The notes under the pieces: generated by a model | Told to the model about the DNA's origin: nothing | Seen by the model: the letters and a program-made list of their open reading frames with translations, nothing else | Databases searched by the model: none | Program-made: the position numbers and the translations under genes | Assembly (NCBI RefSeq): GCF_026343335.1 | Contig: NZ_JAPELX010000001.1 | Span: forward strand, 2,232,001-2,296,000 | Direction of reading: 5' to 3' | DNA length: 64,000 bases | Source: Streptomyces sp. NBC_00078 | GTDB lineage: Bacteria; Actinomycetota; Actinomycetes; Streptomycetales; Streptomycetaceae | Shown: positions 9,689 through 17,664 of the stretch, piece after piece | Numbering within the stretch: position 1 is the stretch's first letter | How the letters are laid out: every line of letters begins with the position of its first letter

Positions 9689-10401
9689 CCGCACTCCTGG
9701 AGGTCGAAGACCTCAAGGTCGCCTACGGCAAGATCGAAGCCGTCAAGGGCATCTCCTTCACCGTCGAAGCCGGCCAGATCGTCACCCTCATCGGCACCAA
9801 CGGCGCCGGCAAAACCACCACCCTGCGCACCCTCTCAGGCCTCCTCAAGCCCCGCTCCGGCAAGGTCATGTTCGACGGCAAGCCCCTCAACGGCGTCGCC
9901 GCCCACAAGATCGTCGCCCTCGGCCTCGCCCACTCCCCCGAAGGCCGGCACATCTTCCCGCGCCTCACCATCGCGGAGAACCTCCAACTCGGCGCCTTCC
10001 TCCGCAAGGACAAAGAAGGCATCGAAAAGGACATCCAGCGCGCCTACGACCTCTTCCCCATCCTCGGCGAACGCCGCAAACAAGCCGCCGGAACCCTCTC
10101 CGGCGGCGAACAGCAAATGCTCGCCATGGGCCGCGCACTCATGTCCCAGCCCAAACTCCTCATGCTCGACGAACCCTCCATGGGCCTCTCCCCGATCATG
10201 ATGCAGAAGATCATGTCCACCATCGTCGAGCTGAAGTCCCAAGGGACCACCATCCTGCTCGTCGAACAGAACGCCCAGGCCGCCCTCTCGCTCGCCGACC
10301 AGGGACACGTCATGGAGGTCGGCAACATCGTCCTCTCCGGCACCGGACAGGACCTCCTGCACGACGAATCGGTACGCAAGGCCTACCTCGGCGAGGACTA
10401 A
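9685..10401 (+). CDS. livF: Branched-chain amino acid ABC transporter ATPase LivF
   Basis: 238 residues, starting at the GTG that overlaps the livG stop (GTGA) with a strong GGAAGG site before it. It shows Walker A GTNGAGKTT, Q-loop HSPEGRHIFPRLT, signature TLSGGEQQMLAMGRAL, Walker B LLMLDEPSMGLSP and the switch His region LVEQNAQAAL, all typical of LivF. It is the last gene of the liv operon and runs into the hairpin at 10426. It forms the nucleotide-binding pair with LivG on the cytoplasmic side. Confidence 0.95.
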   Translation: MTALLEVEDLKVAYGKIEAVKGISFTVEAGQIVTLIGTNGAGKTTTLRTLSGLLKPRSGKVMFDGKPLNGVAAHKIVALGLAHSPEGRHIFPRLTIAENLQLGAFLRKDKEGIEKDIQRAYDLFPILGERRKQAAGTLSGGEQQMLAMGRALMSQPKLLMLDEPSMGLSPIMMQKIMSTIVELKSQGTTILLVEQNAQAALSLADQGHVMEVGNIVLSGTGQDLLHDESVRKAYLGED

Positions 10402-10425
10402 CCCCCTCACCGGACACACACGACC

Positions 10426-10460
10426 GAGGCCCGCACCCCTGAACCAGGGGCGCGGGCCTC
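10426..10460. terminator. Bidirectional terminator between livF and pdtaR
   Basis: A 16-bp inverted repeat, GAGGCCCGCACCCCTG against CAGGGGCGCGGGCCTC, with one mismatch and a 3-base loop. It lies between the convergent livF and pdtaR stops and can serve both strands. Confidence 0.85.
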
Positions 10461-10484
10461 GATCGTCCGTCTGCTGCGCGAGGG

Positions 10485-11141
10485 TCAGCCCTTCGCGGCC
10501 TTCTTCTCGTCCGCGTCCTGAATAACCGCCTCCGCGACCTGCTGCATCGACATCCGACGGTCCATCGACGTCTTCTGGATCCACCGGAACGCGGCCGGCT
10601 CCGACAGCCCGTACTCCGTCTGCAGGATCGACTTCGCCCGGTCCACCAACTTGCGCGTCTCCAGCCGGAGCGTGAGGTCGGCGACCTCCTTCTCCAGCTC
10701 CTTCAGCTCGGTGAACCGCGAGACAGCCATCTCGATGGCCGGTACGACATCACTCTTGCTGAACGGCTTCACCAGATACGCCATCGCACCGGCGTCCCTG
10801 GCCCGCTCCACGAGGTCGCGCTGCGAGAACGCGGTGAGCATCAGCACCGGGGCGATGCCCTCCTCGGCGATCTTCTCGGCCGCCGAGATGCCGTCCAGCT
10901 TGGGCATCTTCACATCGAGGATCACCAGGTCCGGCTTGTGCTCACGGGCCAGCTCGATGGCCTGCTCACCGTCACCGGCCTCGCCGACGACGCTGTAGCC
11001 CTCTTCCTCCAGCATCTCTTTGAGGTCGAGCCGGATCAGGGCCTCGTCCTCGGCGATGACGACACGGGTCGTCAGCGGAGGCACGTGCGACTTGTCGTCG
11101 TCGGGCGCGTCTACGGGCTGGGGCGACTCGGGGGCGGTCAC
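10485..11141 (-). CDS. pdtaR: ANTAR-domain response regulator (PdtaR type)
   Basis: 218 residues. After a disordered leader of about 25 residues comes a receiver domain with acidic residues E31/D32, phospho-acceptor D76 (LVILDVKMPK) and K125 (YLVKPF). A helical linker leads to a C-terminal ANTAR RNA-binding domain (residues about 150-210: LETRKLVDRAKSILQ, SEPAAFRWIQKTSM). PdtaR-type regulators bind paired hexaloop RNA stems and act by antitermination after phosphorylation by a PdtaS kinase, which is not in this window. The gene is divergent from the tRNA gene at 11243, and the roughly 100 bases between them hold both promoters. Confidence 0.93.
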   Translation of the reverse strand: MTAPESPQPVDAPDDDKSHVPPLTTRVVIAEDEALIRLDLKEMLEEEGYSVVGEAGDGEQAIELAREHKPDLVILDVKMPKLDGISAAEKIAEEGIAPVLMLTAFSQRDLVERARDAGAMAYLVKPFSKSDVVPAIEMAVSRFTELKELEKEVADLTLRLETRKLVDRAKSILQTEYGLSEPAAFRWIQKTSMDRRMSMQQVAEAVIQDADEKKAAKG

Positions 11142-11171
11142 GGGGGCTCCTTGATCAGGGCAGGGGTGCTG

Positions 11172-11200
11172 CTGACAAGAGCCTACCTAGCTGCGATAAG
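11172..11200 (+). promoter_or_regulatory. Possible promoter of the tRNA gene
   Basis: CTGACA and GATAAG separated by 17 bases, about 43 bases before the mature tRNA 5' end. This resembles a housekeeping-sigma promoter (TTGACA/TATAAT type) with imperfect boxes. Assigned by eye only. Confidence 0.4.
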
Positions 11201-11242
11201 GTGGGGGCACAGCGGGTGACCGCTGACCTTCATATTGAAGGG

Positions 11243-11315
11243 GCCCCGGTAGCCCAGCGGTAGAGGCCATGGATTCAAAACCCATACAGCGTCGGTTCGA
11301 ATCCGACTCGGGGCA
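11243..11315 (+). tRNA. tRNA with CAA anticodon (Leu by anticodon), short variable loop
   Basis: A 73-base cloverleaf folds well: acceptor GCCCCGG with TCGGGGC, a 3-bp D stem, a T arm GTCGG-TTCGAAT-CCGAC, discriminator A and no encoded CCA. The anticodon loop TTCAAAA gives anticodon CAA (reads UUG, Leu). The anticodon stem has an A-C mismatch next to the loop. The variable region is only about five bases, whereas bacterial leucine tRNAs normally have a long variable arm, so its identity and charging are uncertain. A rho-independent type hairpin follows. Confidence 0.85.
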
Positions 11316-11343
11316 CTTTTCCTTCGAATCGAAGGTTGCCACC

Positions 11344-11381
11344 AAAAGCGGATGTACACGTTCTCGTGAACATCCGCTTTT
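11344..11381 (+). terminator. Terminator after the tRNA gene
   Basis: A 12-bp stem AAAAGCGGATGT / ACATCCGCTTTT continues after one A-A mismatch into CACG/CGTG around a TTCT loop, and is followed by more T. It is a classical intrinsic terminator about 30 bases after the tRNA, symmetric enough to act both ways. Confidence 0.85.
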
Positions 11382-11420
11382 TGCTGCGTGTCGTCGCGAT
11401 CACTCTCGCAGGGTGACCAC

Positions 11421-12167
11421 ATGTACGACGTCAGCACACGCAGACAGACACTCGCACTGGTTTCACAGGGCCGTAGCCTCAACTCGGTGAGCCGGGAAAC
11501 GGGTATCTCCAGAGCCGCAATCCGTTCCTGGCAAAGTCGCCTCGAACCGCTGCCACGCATGGCACCTCCGGACCCCGGGCCACCTGCCGATGAGTGCGCG
11601 TACGCCTACCTACTGGGCCTCTACCTCGGCGACGGCTGCATCAGCCCCCACTCGCGCGGCACCGGTTACTACCTGCGGATCGCGTGCGCCGATGCGTGGC
11701 CGGGGCTCATCGAACTGTGTCGCGACGCCATCACGAAGGTGCGGCCCGCTGTTCGTGTCTACCTCATGCAGAAAGAGGGCTGCACGATGGTCACGAGCTA
11801 CAGCCGGCACTGGCCCGTCCTCTTTCCCCAACATGGCCCCGGCAAGAAACACGAGCGGACGATCGCTCTCGAACCCTGGCAGCAAACCATCGTCGCCACC
11901 CACTCCTGGGAATTCATCCGGGGTCTCATCCACTCCGACGGCTGCCGCATCACCAACTGGACCACACGGTTGGTCGCCGGTGAGCTCAAGCGCTACGAAT
12001 ACCCCCGGTACTTCTTCACCAACCTCTCGGGGGACATCATCCGGCTCTTCACTGCAGCCCTGGAGCACGTCGGCGTCGAATGGCGTCAGGCGAACCCCCG
12101 CAACATCTCCGTCGCCCGCAAAACCTCCGTAGCCCTGATGGACGCCCACGTGGGCCCCAAGCACTGA
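11421..12167 (+). CDS. HTH plus LAGLIDADG homing-endonuclease-like protein
   Basis: 248 residues. The first 45 or so form a helix-turn-helix (RRQTLALVSQGRSLNSVSRE, then GISRAAIRSWQ) like those of transposases or resolvases. The rest carries two LAGLIDADG-type helices, AYLLGLYLGDGCI and FIRGLIHSDGCRI, each with the conserved acidic residue and about 125 residues apart. This is the layout of a single-chain LAGLIDADG endonuclease or a maturase-like DNA-binding protein derived from one. It is free-standing, with no intron or intein host seen, and lies directly after a tRNA terminator. ATG 11421 has AGGG close before it. A GTG at 11388 lies inside the terminator region and is less likely. Automatic annotation often calls such proteins transcriptional regulators, so a regulatory role is the alternative. 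Confidence 0.8.
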   Translation: MYDVSTRRQTLALVSQGRSLNSVSRETGISRAAIRSWQSRLEPLPRMAPPDPGPPADECAYAYLLGLYLGDGCISPHSRGTGYYLRIACADAWPGLIELCRDAITKVRPAVRVYLMQKEGCTMVTSYSRHWPVLFPQHGPGKKHERTIALEPWQQTIVATHSWEFIRGLIHSDGCRITNWTTRLVAGELKRYEYPRYFFTNLSGDIIRLFTAALEHVGVEWRQANPRNISVARKTSVALMDAHVGPKH

Positions 12168-12193
12168 ACCGCGAAGGGCACTTCAGTGGACGC

Positions 12194-13630
12194 CTACTTG
12201 GGGCTGTCGTCCTCCCCGATGTGATGCACCCGCACCAGGTTCGTCGAGCCCGAGACCCCGGGGGGCGAGCCCGCCGTGATGACCACGACGTCACCCTTCT
12301 GGCAGCGGCCGTACTTCAACAGCAGCTCGTCCACCTGGTCGACCATCGCGTCTGTGGAGTCGACGTGTGGGCCCAGGAACGTCTCCACGCCCCACGTCAG
12401 CGTCAGCTGGGACCGTGTCGCCGGGTCCGGGGTGAAGGCCAGGAGGGGGATCGGGGACCTGTACCGGGACAGGCGCTTGGCCGTGTCGCCGGACTGGGTG
12501 AAGGCGACCAGGAACTTGGCGCCGAGGAAGTCGCCCATTTCGGCTGCCGCGCGGGCGACCGCGCCGCCCTGGGTGCGGGGCTTGTTGCGTTCGGTCAGGG
12601 GCGGGAGTCCCTTGGCGAGGATGTCCTCCTCCGCCGCCTCGACGATCTTCGCCATGGTCCGGACGGTCTCGATGGGGTACTTGCCGACGCTGGTCTCGCC
12701 GGACAGCATCACCGCGTCCGTGCCGTCGATGACGGCGTTGGCGACGTCGGAGGCTTCCGCGCGGGTCGGGCGGGAGTTGTCGATCATCGAGTCGAGCATC
12801 TGTGTCGCGACGATGACCGGCTTGGCGTTGCGCTTGGCCAGTTTGATCGCGCGCTTCTGGACGATCGGGACGTGTTCGAGGGGCATTTCGACGCCGAGGT
12901 CGCCGCGGGCGACCATGATGCCGTCGAAGGCGGCGACGATGTCGTCGATGGCTTCGACGGCCTGGGGCTTCTCGACCTTGGCGATCACGGGGAGGCGGCG
13001 GCCTTCTTCGTCCATGATGCGGTGGACGTCCTGGATGTCGCGGCCACTGCGGACGAAGGAGAGTGCGATGACGTCGCAGCCGGTGCGCAGCGCCCAGCGG
13101 AGGTCCGTTTCGTCTTTGTCGGAGAGGGCGGGGACGGAGACGGCGGCTCCGGGGAGGTTGAGGCCTTTGTGGTCGGAGACGATGCCGCCTTCGATGACGG
13201 TGGTGTGGATGTGGGGGCCGTCGATGTCGGTGACCTGGAGGCAGACTTTGCCGTCGTCGACGAGGATGCGTTCGCCGGGGGTGACGTCGGTGGCGAGGCC
13301 GGGGTGTGTGGTTCCGCAGCCTTGTTGGTTTCCTTCGGCTTCGTCTTCTGTGGTGATGGTGAAGGTGTCGCCGCGTTCAAGGAGTGCGGGGCCTTCGGTG
13401 AAGTGGCCGAGTCGGATTTTCGGGCCCTGAAGGTCGGCGAGGATTCCGACGCTGCGGCCGGTTTCGTCGGAGGCCTTTCGTACGTGGTGGTAGCGCTCCT
13501 CGTGTTCGGCGTGGGTGCCGTGGCTGAGGTTGAGGCGGGCGACGTCCATTCCGGCTTCGACCAGGGCTTTGATCTGGTCGTAGGAGTCGGTGGCGGGCCC
13601 CAGTGTGCAGACGATCTTTGCTCGGCGCAT
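12194..13630 (-). CDS. pyk: Pyruvate kinase
   Basis: 478 residues, full length for bacterial pyruvate kinase (EC 2.7.1.40), making pyruvate and ATP from phosphoenolpyruvate and ADP. It begins MRRAKIVCTLGPAT and carries DVARLNLSHG, the active-site lysine region VIAKVEKPQAVEAID, the metal/substrate signature GIMVARGDLGVEMP, PVIVATQMLDSMI and the C-terminal domain. The ribosome site is weak. S. coelicolor has two pyruvate kinases, and from synteny as I recall it this is probably the pyk2 orthologue. Confidence 0.96.
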   Translation of the reverse strand: MRRAKIVCTLGPATDSYDQIKALVEAGMDVARLNLSHGTHAEHEERYHHVRKASDETGRSVGILADLQGPKIRLGHFTEGPALLERGDTFTITTEDEAEGNQQGCGTTHPGLATDVTPGERILVDDGKVCLQVTDIDGPHIHTTVIEGGIVSDHKGLNLPGAAVSVPALSDKDETDLRWALRTGCDVIALSFVRSGRDIQDVHRIMDEEGRRLPVIAKVEKPQAVEAIDDIVAAFDGIMVARGDLGVEMPLEHVPIVQKRAIKLAKRNAKPVIVATQMLDSMIDNSRPTRAEASDVANAVIDGTDAVMLSGETSVGKYPIETVRTMAKIVEAAEEDILAKGLPPLTERNKPRTQGGAVARAAAEMGDFLGAKFLVAFTQSGDTAKRLSRYRSPIPLLAFTPDPATRSQLTLTWGVETFLGPHVDSTDAMVDQVDELLLKYGRCQKGDVVVITAGSPPGVSGSTNLVRVHHIGEDDSPK

Positions 13631-13752
13631 GGTGTGAGCCTAGGCCTTACCGGTGGGTAGAGAGTTGGTCGCACATGTCTGCTCAACAACCTTTGGGTGA
13701 AGGGGTGTTGACAAGTATTGAAGTGTGCGTGGAGGTGCTCCGATGAGCATTT

Positions 13753-14466
13753 CTACAGTTGCGGTGGTGCCATGGTGAAGCGGGCGTTCACGGCTGCGAA
13801 GATTCGCTGGCGTTGGGGTTCGAGGTCGAGTGGTGGGGCTGCGTCTTCGGCGGTTGCGCCGTAGGCCATGGAGCGCATTCGGCCGGGGGGCTGTGGGTGG
13901 GGCTGTGCGTCCTCTGCTCCGATGTCGGCGAGTTCGACGAGTGCTGCGAGTGTGGTGCCGAGTGCTTGGGCGTATTCGCGGGCTCGTTGGACTGCTTCTT
14001 TCACGGCTTGCTGGCGGGCTTGTCGGTGGGCGGGTGAGTCGGGGCGCAGGGTCCACCAGGGGCCGTCGACGCGGGTGAGGTCCAGGTCGGCGAGGCGGGT
14101 GGTGAGTTCGCCGAGGGCGGTGAAGTCGGTGAGTTCGGCGGTGAGGTGGACGCGGCCGTGGTAGGCGTGGATGCGTTCGCCGCGGCCTTTGTCCTTGAGT
14201 TCGGGGCTGATGGAGAAGGCGCCGGTTTCGAGGCGTTCGACTGCGTCGCCGTATGTCTTGATCAGGTCGAGGGCGGTGGTGTTGCGGTGGGTGAGGTCGT
14301 CGAGGGCGGTTCGGCGGTCTTTGCCGCGGGAGGCGACGGTGATGCCGATGCGGGCGATTTCGGGGTCGACTTCGAGGCGGGCTTCGCCGCGGACGGCGAT
14401 GCGGGGGGCGTCGGGGGTGCCGTAGGGGACGGCGGGGGGTGTGTCGTCGGTGGGAGGGGTGGCCAT
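13753..14466 (-). CDS. SIMPL domain (DUF541) protein
   Basis: About 237 residues of the SIMPL/DUF541 family: an N-terminal beta segment (IAVRGEARLEVDPEIARIGITV), a helical hairpin (TALDDLTHRNTTALDLIK) and a second repeat ending near FTMAP. Family members are mostly periplasmic or cytoplasmic proteins of unclear role, linked in some bacteria to oxidative stress or IRAK-type signalling. No signal peptide is seen. The start could be the ATG at 14466 or a GTG three codons earlier. It is followed by pyk in the same direction after about 120 bases. Confidence 0.85.
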   Translation of the reverse strand: MATPPTDDTPPAVPYGTPDAPRIAVRGEARLEVDPEIARIGITVASRGKDRRTALDDLTHRNTTALDLIKTYGDAVERLETGAFSISPELKDKGRGERIHAYHGRVHLTAELTDFTALGELTTRLADLDLTRVDGPWWTLRPDSPAHRQARQQAVKEAVQRAREYAQALGTTLAALVELADIGAEDAQPHPQPPGRMRSMAYGATAEDAAPPLDLEPQRQRIFAAVNARFTMAPPQL

Positions 14467-14615
14467 GCGTTCCACTCTGGCACTTGTTGGCTGTTTGGGG
14501 GCCGTGGGTGGTGCGGTTGGGTCATCAGATCGAAACCTGTGGGGCCTGTTGCGTTTTGCCGTGTCCGGGTCAGAATCTACGCGCGTTGTTGACTATTTCG
14601 CGAGGAGATCCAGAC

Positions 14616-16412
14616 ATGCCCTTGAACCGTAGGAAGTTCCTGCAGAAGTCCGCCGTGACCGGGGCGGGGGTGGCGCTGGCCGGTGCCGTGGCGGCTCCGT
14701 CGGCCGAGGCCGCTCAGGGGCGCAGACCTGCCAGGCGGTACTCGCTCACGGTCATGGGCACCACCGACCTGCACGGGCACGTCTTCAACTGGGATTACTT
14801 CAAGGACGCGGAGTACTCCGACAAGGCCGGCAACGCGATGGGCCTGGCGCGTATCTCGACGCTGGTGAACCGGGTGCGGGCGGAGAGGGGGCGCTGCAAC
14901 ACGCTGCTGCTGGACGCGGGTGACACGCTGCAGGGCACGCCGCTGACGTACTACTACGCGAAGGTGGATCCGATCACCGCCAAGGGCGGTCCGGTGCATC
15001 CCATGGCGCAGGCGATGAACGCGATCGGGTATGACGCTGCGGCGCTGGGCAACCATGAGTTCAACTACGGGCTGGAGACGCTGCGCAAGTTCGAGGGCCA
15101 GCTGCATTTCCCGCTGCTGGGTGCGAACGCGCTGGACGCGAAGACGCAGAAGCCGGCGTTTGCGCCGTACTTCATGAAGAGGTTCCGTGTGCCGGGTCTG
15201 CCGCCGGTGAAGGTGGCGGTGCTGGGTCTGACCAATCCGGGTATCGCGATCTGGGACAAGGCGTATGTGCAGGGGAAGTTGACGTTTCCGGGGCTTGAGG
15301 AGCAGGCGGCGAAGTGGGTGCCGAAGCTGCGGGCGATGGGTGCGGACGTCGTGGTCGTGTCGGCGCACTCCGGTTCGTCGGGGACGTCGTCGTACGGTGA
15401 CCAGCTGCCGTATGTCGAGAACTCGGCGGCGCTGGTCGCTCAGCGGGTGCCGGGTATCGACGCGATTCTGGTCGGGCACGCGCATGTGGAGATCCCGGAG
15501 CTGAAGGTCACCAACGAGCGGACGGGCAGGACGGTGGTGCTGTCCGAGCCGCTGTGTTTCGCGGAGCGGTTGTCGTTGTTCGACTTCGAGCTGGTGTTCC
15601 GCTCGGGCCGGTGGGAGGTGGAGTCGGTGGCGGCGTCGTTGCTGAACTCGAACTCGGTCGAGGACGACCCGAAGATCACCAAGTTGCTGTCGGACGAGCA
15701 TGCGAAGGTGGTGAACTACGTCAACCAGGTGGTCGGTAGGGCGACCGAGACGCTGACGACGGTCGACGCGCGGTACAGGGACGCGCCGATCATCGACCTG
15801 ATCACCAAGGTCCAGGAGGATGTGGTGAAGGCGGCGCTGGCGGGCACGGAGTTCGCGACGCTGCCGGTGATCGCGCAGGCCTCGCCGTTTTCGCGGACTT
15901 CGGAGATCCCGGCGGGCGAGGTGACGATCCGGGATCTGTCGTCTCTGTATGTGTACGACAACACGCTGGTGGCGAAGGTGCTGACGGGTGGGCAGTTGCG
16001 GGCGTACCTGGAGTATTCGGCGGAGTATTTCGTGCGGACGGCGGCTGGTGAGGCGGTCGACGTGGAGAAGCTGACGAACGCGAACGGCCGCCCGGACTAC
16101 AACTACGACTATGTGTCGGGTCTCGGGTATGAGATCGACATCGCCCAGGCGGCCGGGTCGCGGATCAGGAATCTCACCTTTGGCGGGGCCGCGCTGGACG
16201 ACGGGCAGCAGTTCGTGCTGGCGGTGAACAACTACCGTGCCAATGGCGGTGGTGCGTTCCCGCATGTGGCGTCGGCGAAGGAGCTGTGGTCGGAGTCGAC
16301 GGAGATCCGGACGCGGATCGCCGAGTGGGTGACGGCGAAGGGTGTGCTGGACCCGAAGGACTTCGCGTCGGCGGACTGGAGGCTGACCCGGGACGGCACG
16401 CCGGTGTTCTAG
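14616..16412 (+). CDS. Tat-exported 5'-nucleotidase / 2',3'-cyclic phosphodiesterase family protein
   Basis: 598 residues. The ATG at 14616 has GAGGAG upstream and opens a twin-arginine signal (NRRKFLQKSAVTGAG then an Ala-rich segment). The metallophosphatase domain has the expected metal ligands: TTDLHGHVFN, LLDAGDTLQGTP, LGNHEFNYG, VVVSAHSGSS and LVGHAHVEIPE. The C-terminal 5'-nucleotidase domain (residues about 370-580) contains the substrate-stacking region (NYNYDYVSGLGYEIDI). It probably scavenges phosphate or nucleosides outside the cell. Downstream SGNH and 5'-nucleotidase genes are convergent. Confidence 0.93.
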   Translation: MPLNRRKFLQKSAVTGAGVALAGAVAAPSAEAAQGRRPARRYSLTVMGTTDLHGHVFNWDYFKDAEYSDKAGNAMGLARISTLVNRVRAERGRCNTLLLDAGDTLQGTPLTYYYAKVDPITAKGGPVHPMAQAMNAIGYDAAALGNHEFNYGLETLRKFEGQLHFPLLGANALDAKTQKPAFAPYFMKRFRVPGLPPVKVAVLGLTNPGIAIWDKAYVQGKLTFPGLEEQAAKWVPKLRAMGADVVVVSAHSGSSGTSSYGDQLPYVENSAALVAQRVPGIDAILVGHAHVEIPELKVTNERTGRTVVLSEPLCFAERLSLFDFELVFRSGRWEVESVAASLLNSNSVEDDPKITKLLSDEHAKVVNYVNQVVGRATETLTTVDARYRDAPIIDLITKVQEDVVKAALAGTEFATLPVIAQASPFSRTSEIPAGEVTIRDLSSLYVYDNTLVAKVLTGGQLRAYLEYSAEYFVRTAAGEAVDVEKLTNANGRPDYNYDYVSGLGYEIDIAQAAGSRIRNLTFGGAALDDGQQFVLAVNNYRANGGGAFPHVASAKELWSESTEIRTRIAEWVTAKGVLDPKDFASADWRLTRDGTPVF

Positions 16413-16464
16413 AGGTGGGGTTCTGGAGGCGGTGTTCTGGCCGCGGTGTTCTGGCGGCAGTCCT

Positions 16465-17613
16465 CTAGAGGTTCAGCAGGGTTACGTCGATGGCGTCGGC
16501 GATGGCTTTCGCGCCGGCGTCGTTGACGTGGAGTCCGTCGCCGCTGTTGAACTCGTCGCGGATTCTGGTGGGTTGGCCGGGGTCCGCGACGGCGGTGGCG
16601 ATGTCGGCGACAGCGTCGAAGGGGTGGTCGTCGCCGAGGAGCCAGGTGTTGACCCGGTGGCGTACGGCCTGGCCCTCCTCGGTGTCGTAGCCGGGGTAGA
16701 TGGTGCCGGCGTAGGGGCCGATGGTGCTGCCGATGACGGTGAGGCCGGCGGAGTGCAGGCGGTCGGCCAGGGTGGTGAGGCCGGTGATCAGGTCGTCGGC
16801 GGTGGGGAGTTGGCCGGGTTCGGGGTCCGCGATGGCGCCGGGCAGGCCGAGGTCGTTGAGGCCGACGTGGACGAGGACGTGGCTGACGCCGGGTACGTCG
16901 AGGACGTCGTGGTCGATGCGGGACAGCAGGTGGTCGCCGATCTCGTCGGTGAGCAGGCGGTTGCCGGAGATGCCCTGGTTGACGATCCAGCCGCGGTCGA
17001 GGCGGCGGCCGAGCTGGGAGGGGAAGCTGTTGTCGGTGCCGGGGGTGGTGGCCGCGCCTTCGATCCAGGAGTCGCCGAAGGCTACGGCGATGCGGGTGGT
17101 TTCGGGGGCGAGGACGTCGACGCCTGTGAGGAAGTGGCCGAGGGGCAGCTCCTCGGATTCGTCGAGGAGTTCGTCGGAGAGGTGGTTGCCGCTGACGGCG
17201 TGTCCGATGTCGTAGGGAGTCGCCGTGTAGGTGGTGAGTCCTGTGTCGCCCGGCAGGTAGAGGCTGATGGTGAGTTCTTCGCCTGCGCTCACGGGTAGTT
17301 CGACCGGGTCGCTGACGATTTCCTCGCCGACGGGCAGGCTGACTGTCTTGGCGCCGGAGAAGTGCAGGGGTGTGTCGCTGGTGGGGTCGATGCGGCTGCC
17401 TCTGGTGCGTACGGCGAGGTGGGCGCCGCCGAGTTCGAGGGGTTCCTTGCCGTAGCGGTTGCTGAGCCGCACTCTCAGTGCTTCACCTCCTCCGGCCAGG
17501 CGCAGGGACTGCCTGAGGGTCTGGTCGGTGAAGGAGCGGGGTTCGAAGAGGTGGAAGGTCTCGTGGGGGTTGATGACGGCGGCGCGGTGGGCTGCGATCC
17601 AGGTGGTGGTCAT
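16465..17613 (-). CDS. SGNH/GDSL-family esterase or lipase
   Basis: 382 residues. The C-terminal part is an SGNH hydrolase: block I VAFGDSWIEGA with the catalytic Ser, block II Gly in GISGNRLL, block III VHVGLNDLG, and block V DGLHVNDAGA with catalytic Asp and His. The N-terminal 180 residues form a beta-rich domain often found in front of this type. No signal peptide is apparent, so it may be cytoplasmic. The substrate (acyl or acetyl esters) is not known. It lies in the same direction as, and downstream of, the monooxygenase/decarboxylase pair by 51 bases and could share its transcript. Confidence 0.88.
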   Translation of the reverse strand: MTTTWIAAHRAAVINPHETFHLFEPRSFTDQTLRQSLRLAGGGEALRVRLSNRYGKEPLELGGAHLAVRTRGSRIDPTSDTPLHFSGAKTVSLPVGEEIVSDPVELPVSAGEELTISLYLPGDTGLTTYTATPYDIGHAVSGNHLSDELLDESEELPLGHFLTGVDVLAPETTRIAVAFGDSWIEGAATTPGTDNSFPSQLGRRLDRGWIVNQGISGNRLLTDEIGDHLLSRIDHDVLDVPGVSHVLVHVGLNDLGLPGAIADPEPGQLPTADDLITGLTTLADRLHSAGLTVIGSTIGPYAGTIYPGYDTEEGQAVRHRVNTWLLGDDHPFDAVADIATAVADPGQPTRIRDEFNSGDGLHVNDAGAKAIADAIDVTLLNL

Positions 17614-17664
17614 GGCGGGGCCAACGTCTGGGCCGTCGGGGTTCTTCCCGGCGTTCGGGTTTTT

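Noticed and set aside
16400..16470. CTCTAGAG palindromes and GGTGTTCTGG repeats between the 5'-nucleotidase and SGNH genes as a mobile end
   Set aside because: Very short, with no matching second copy or target duplication. Probably a weak terminator or chance.
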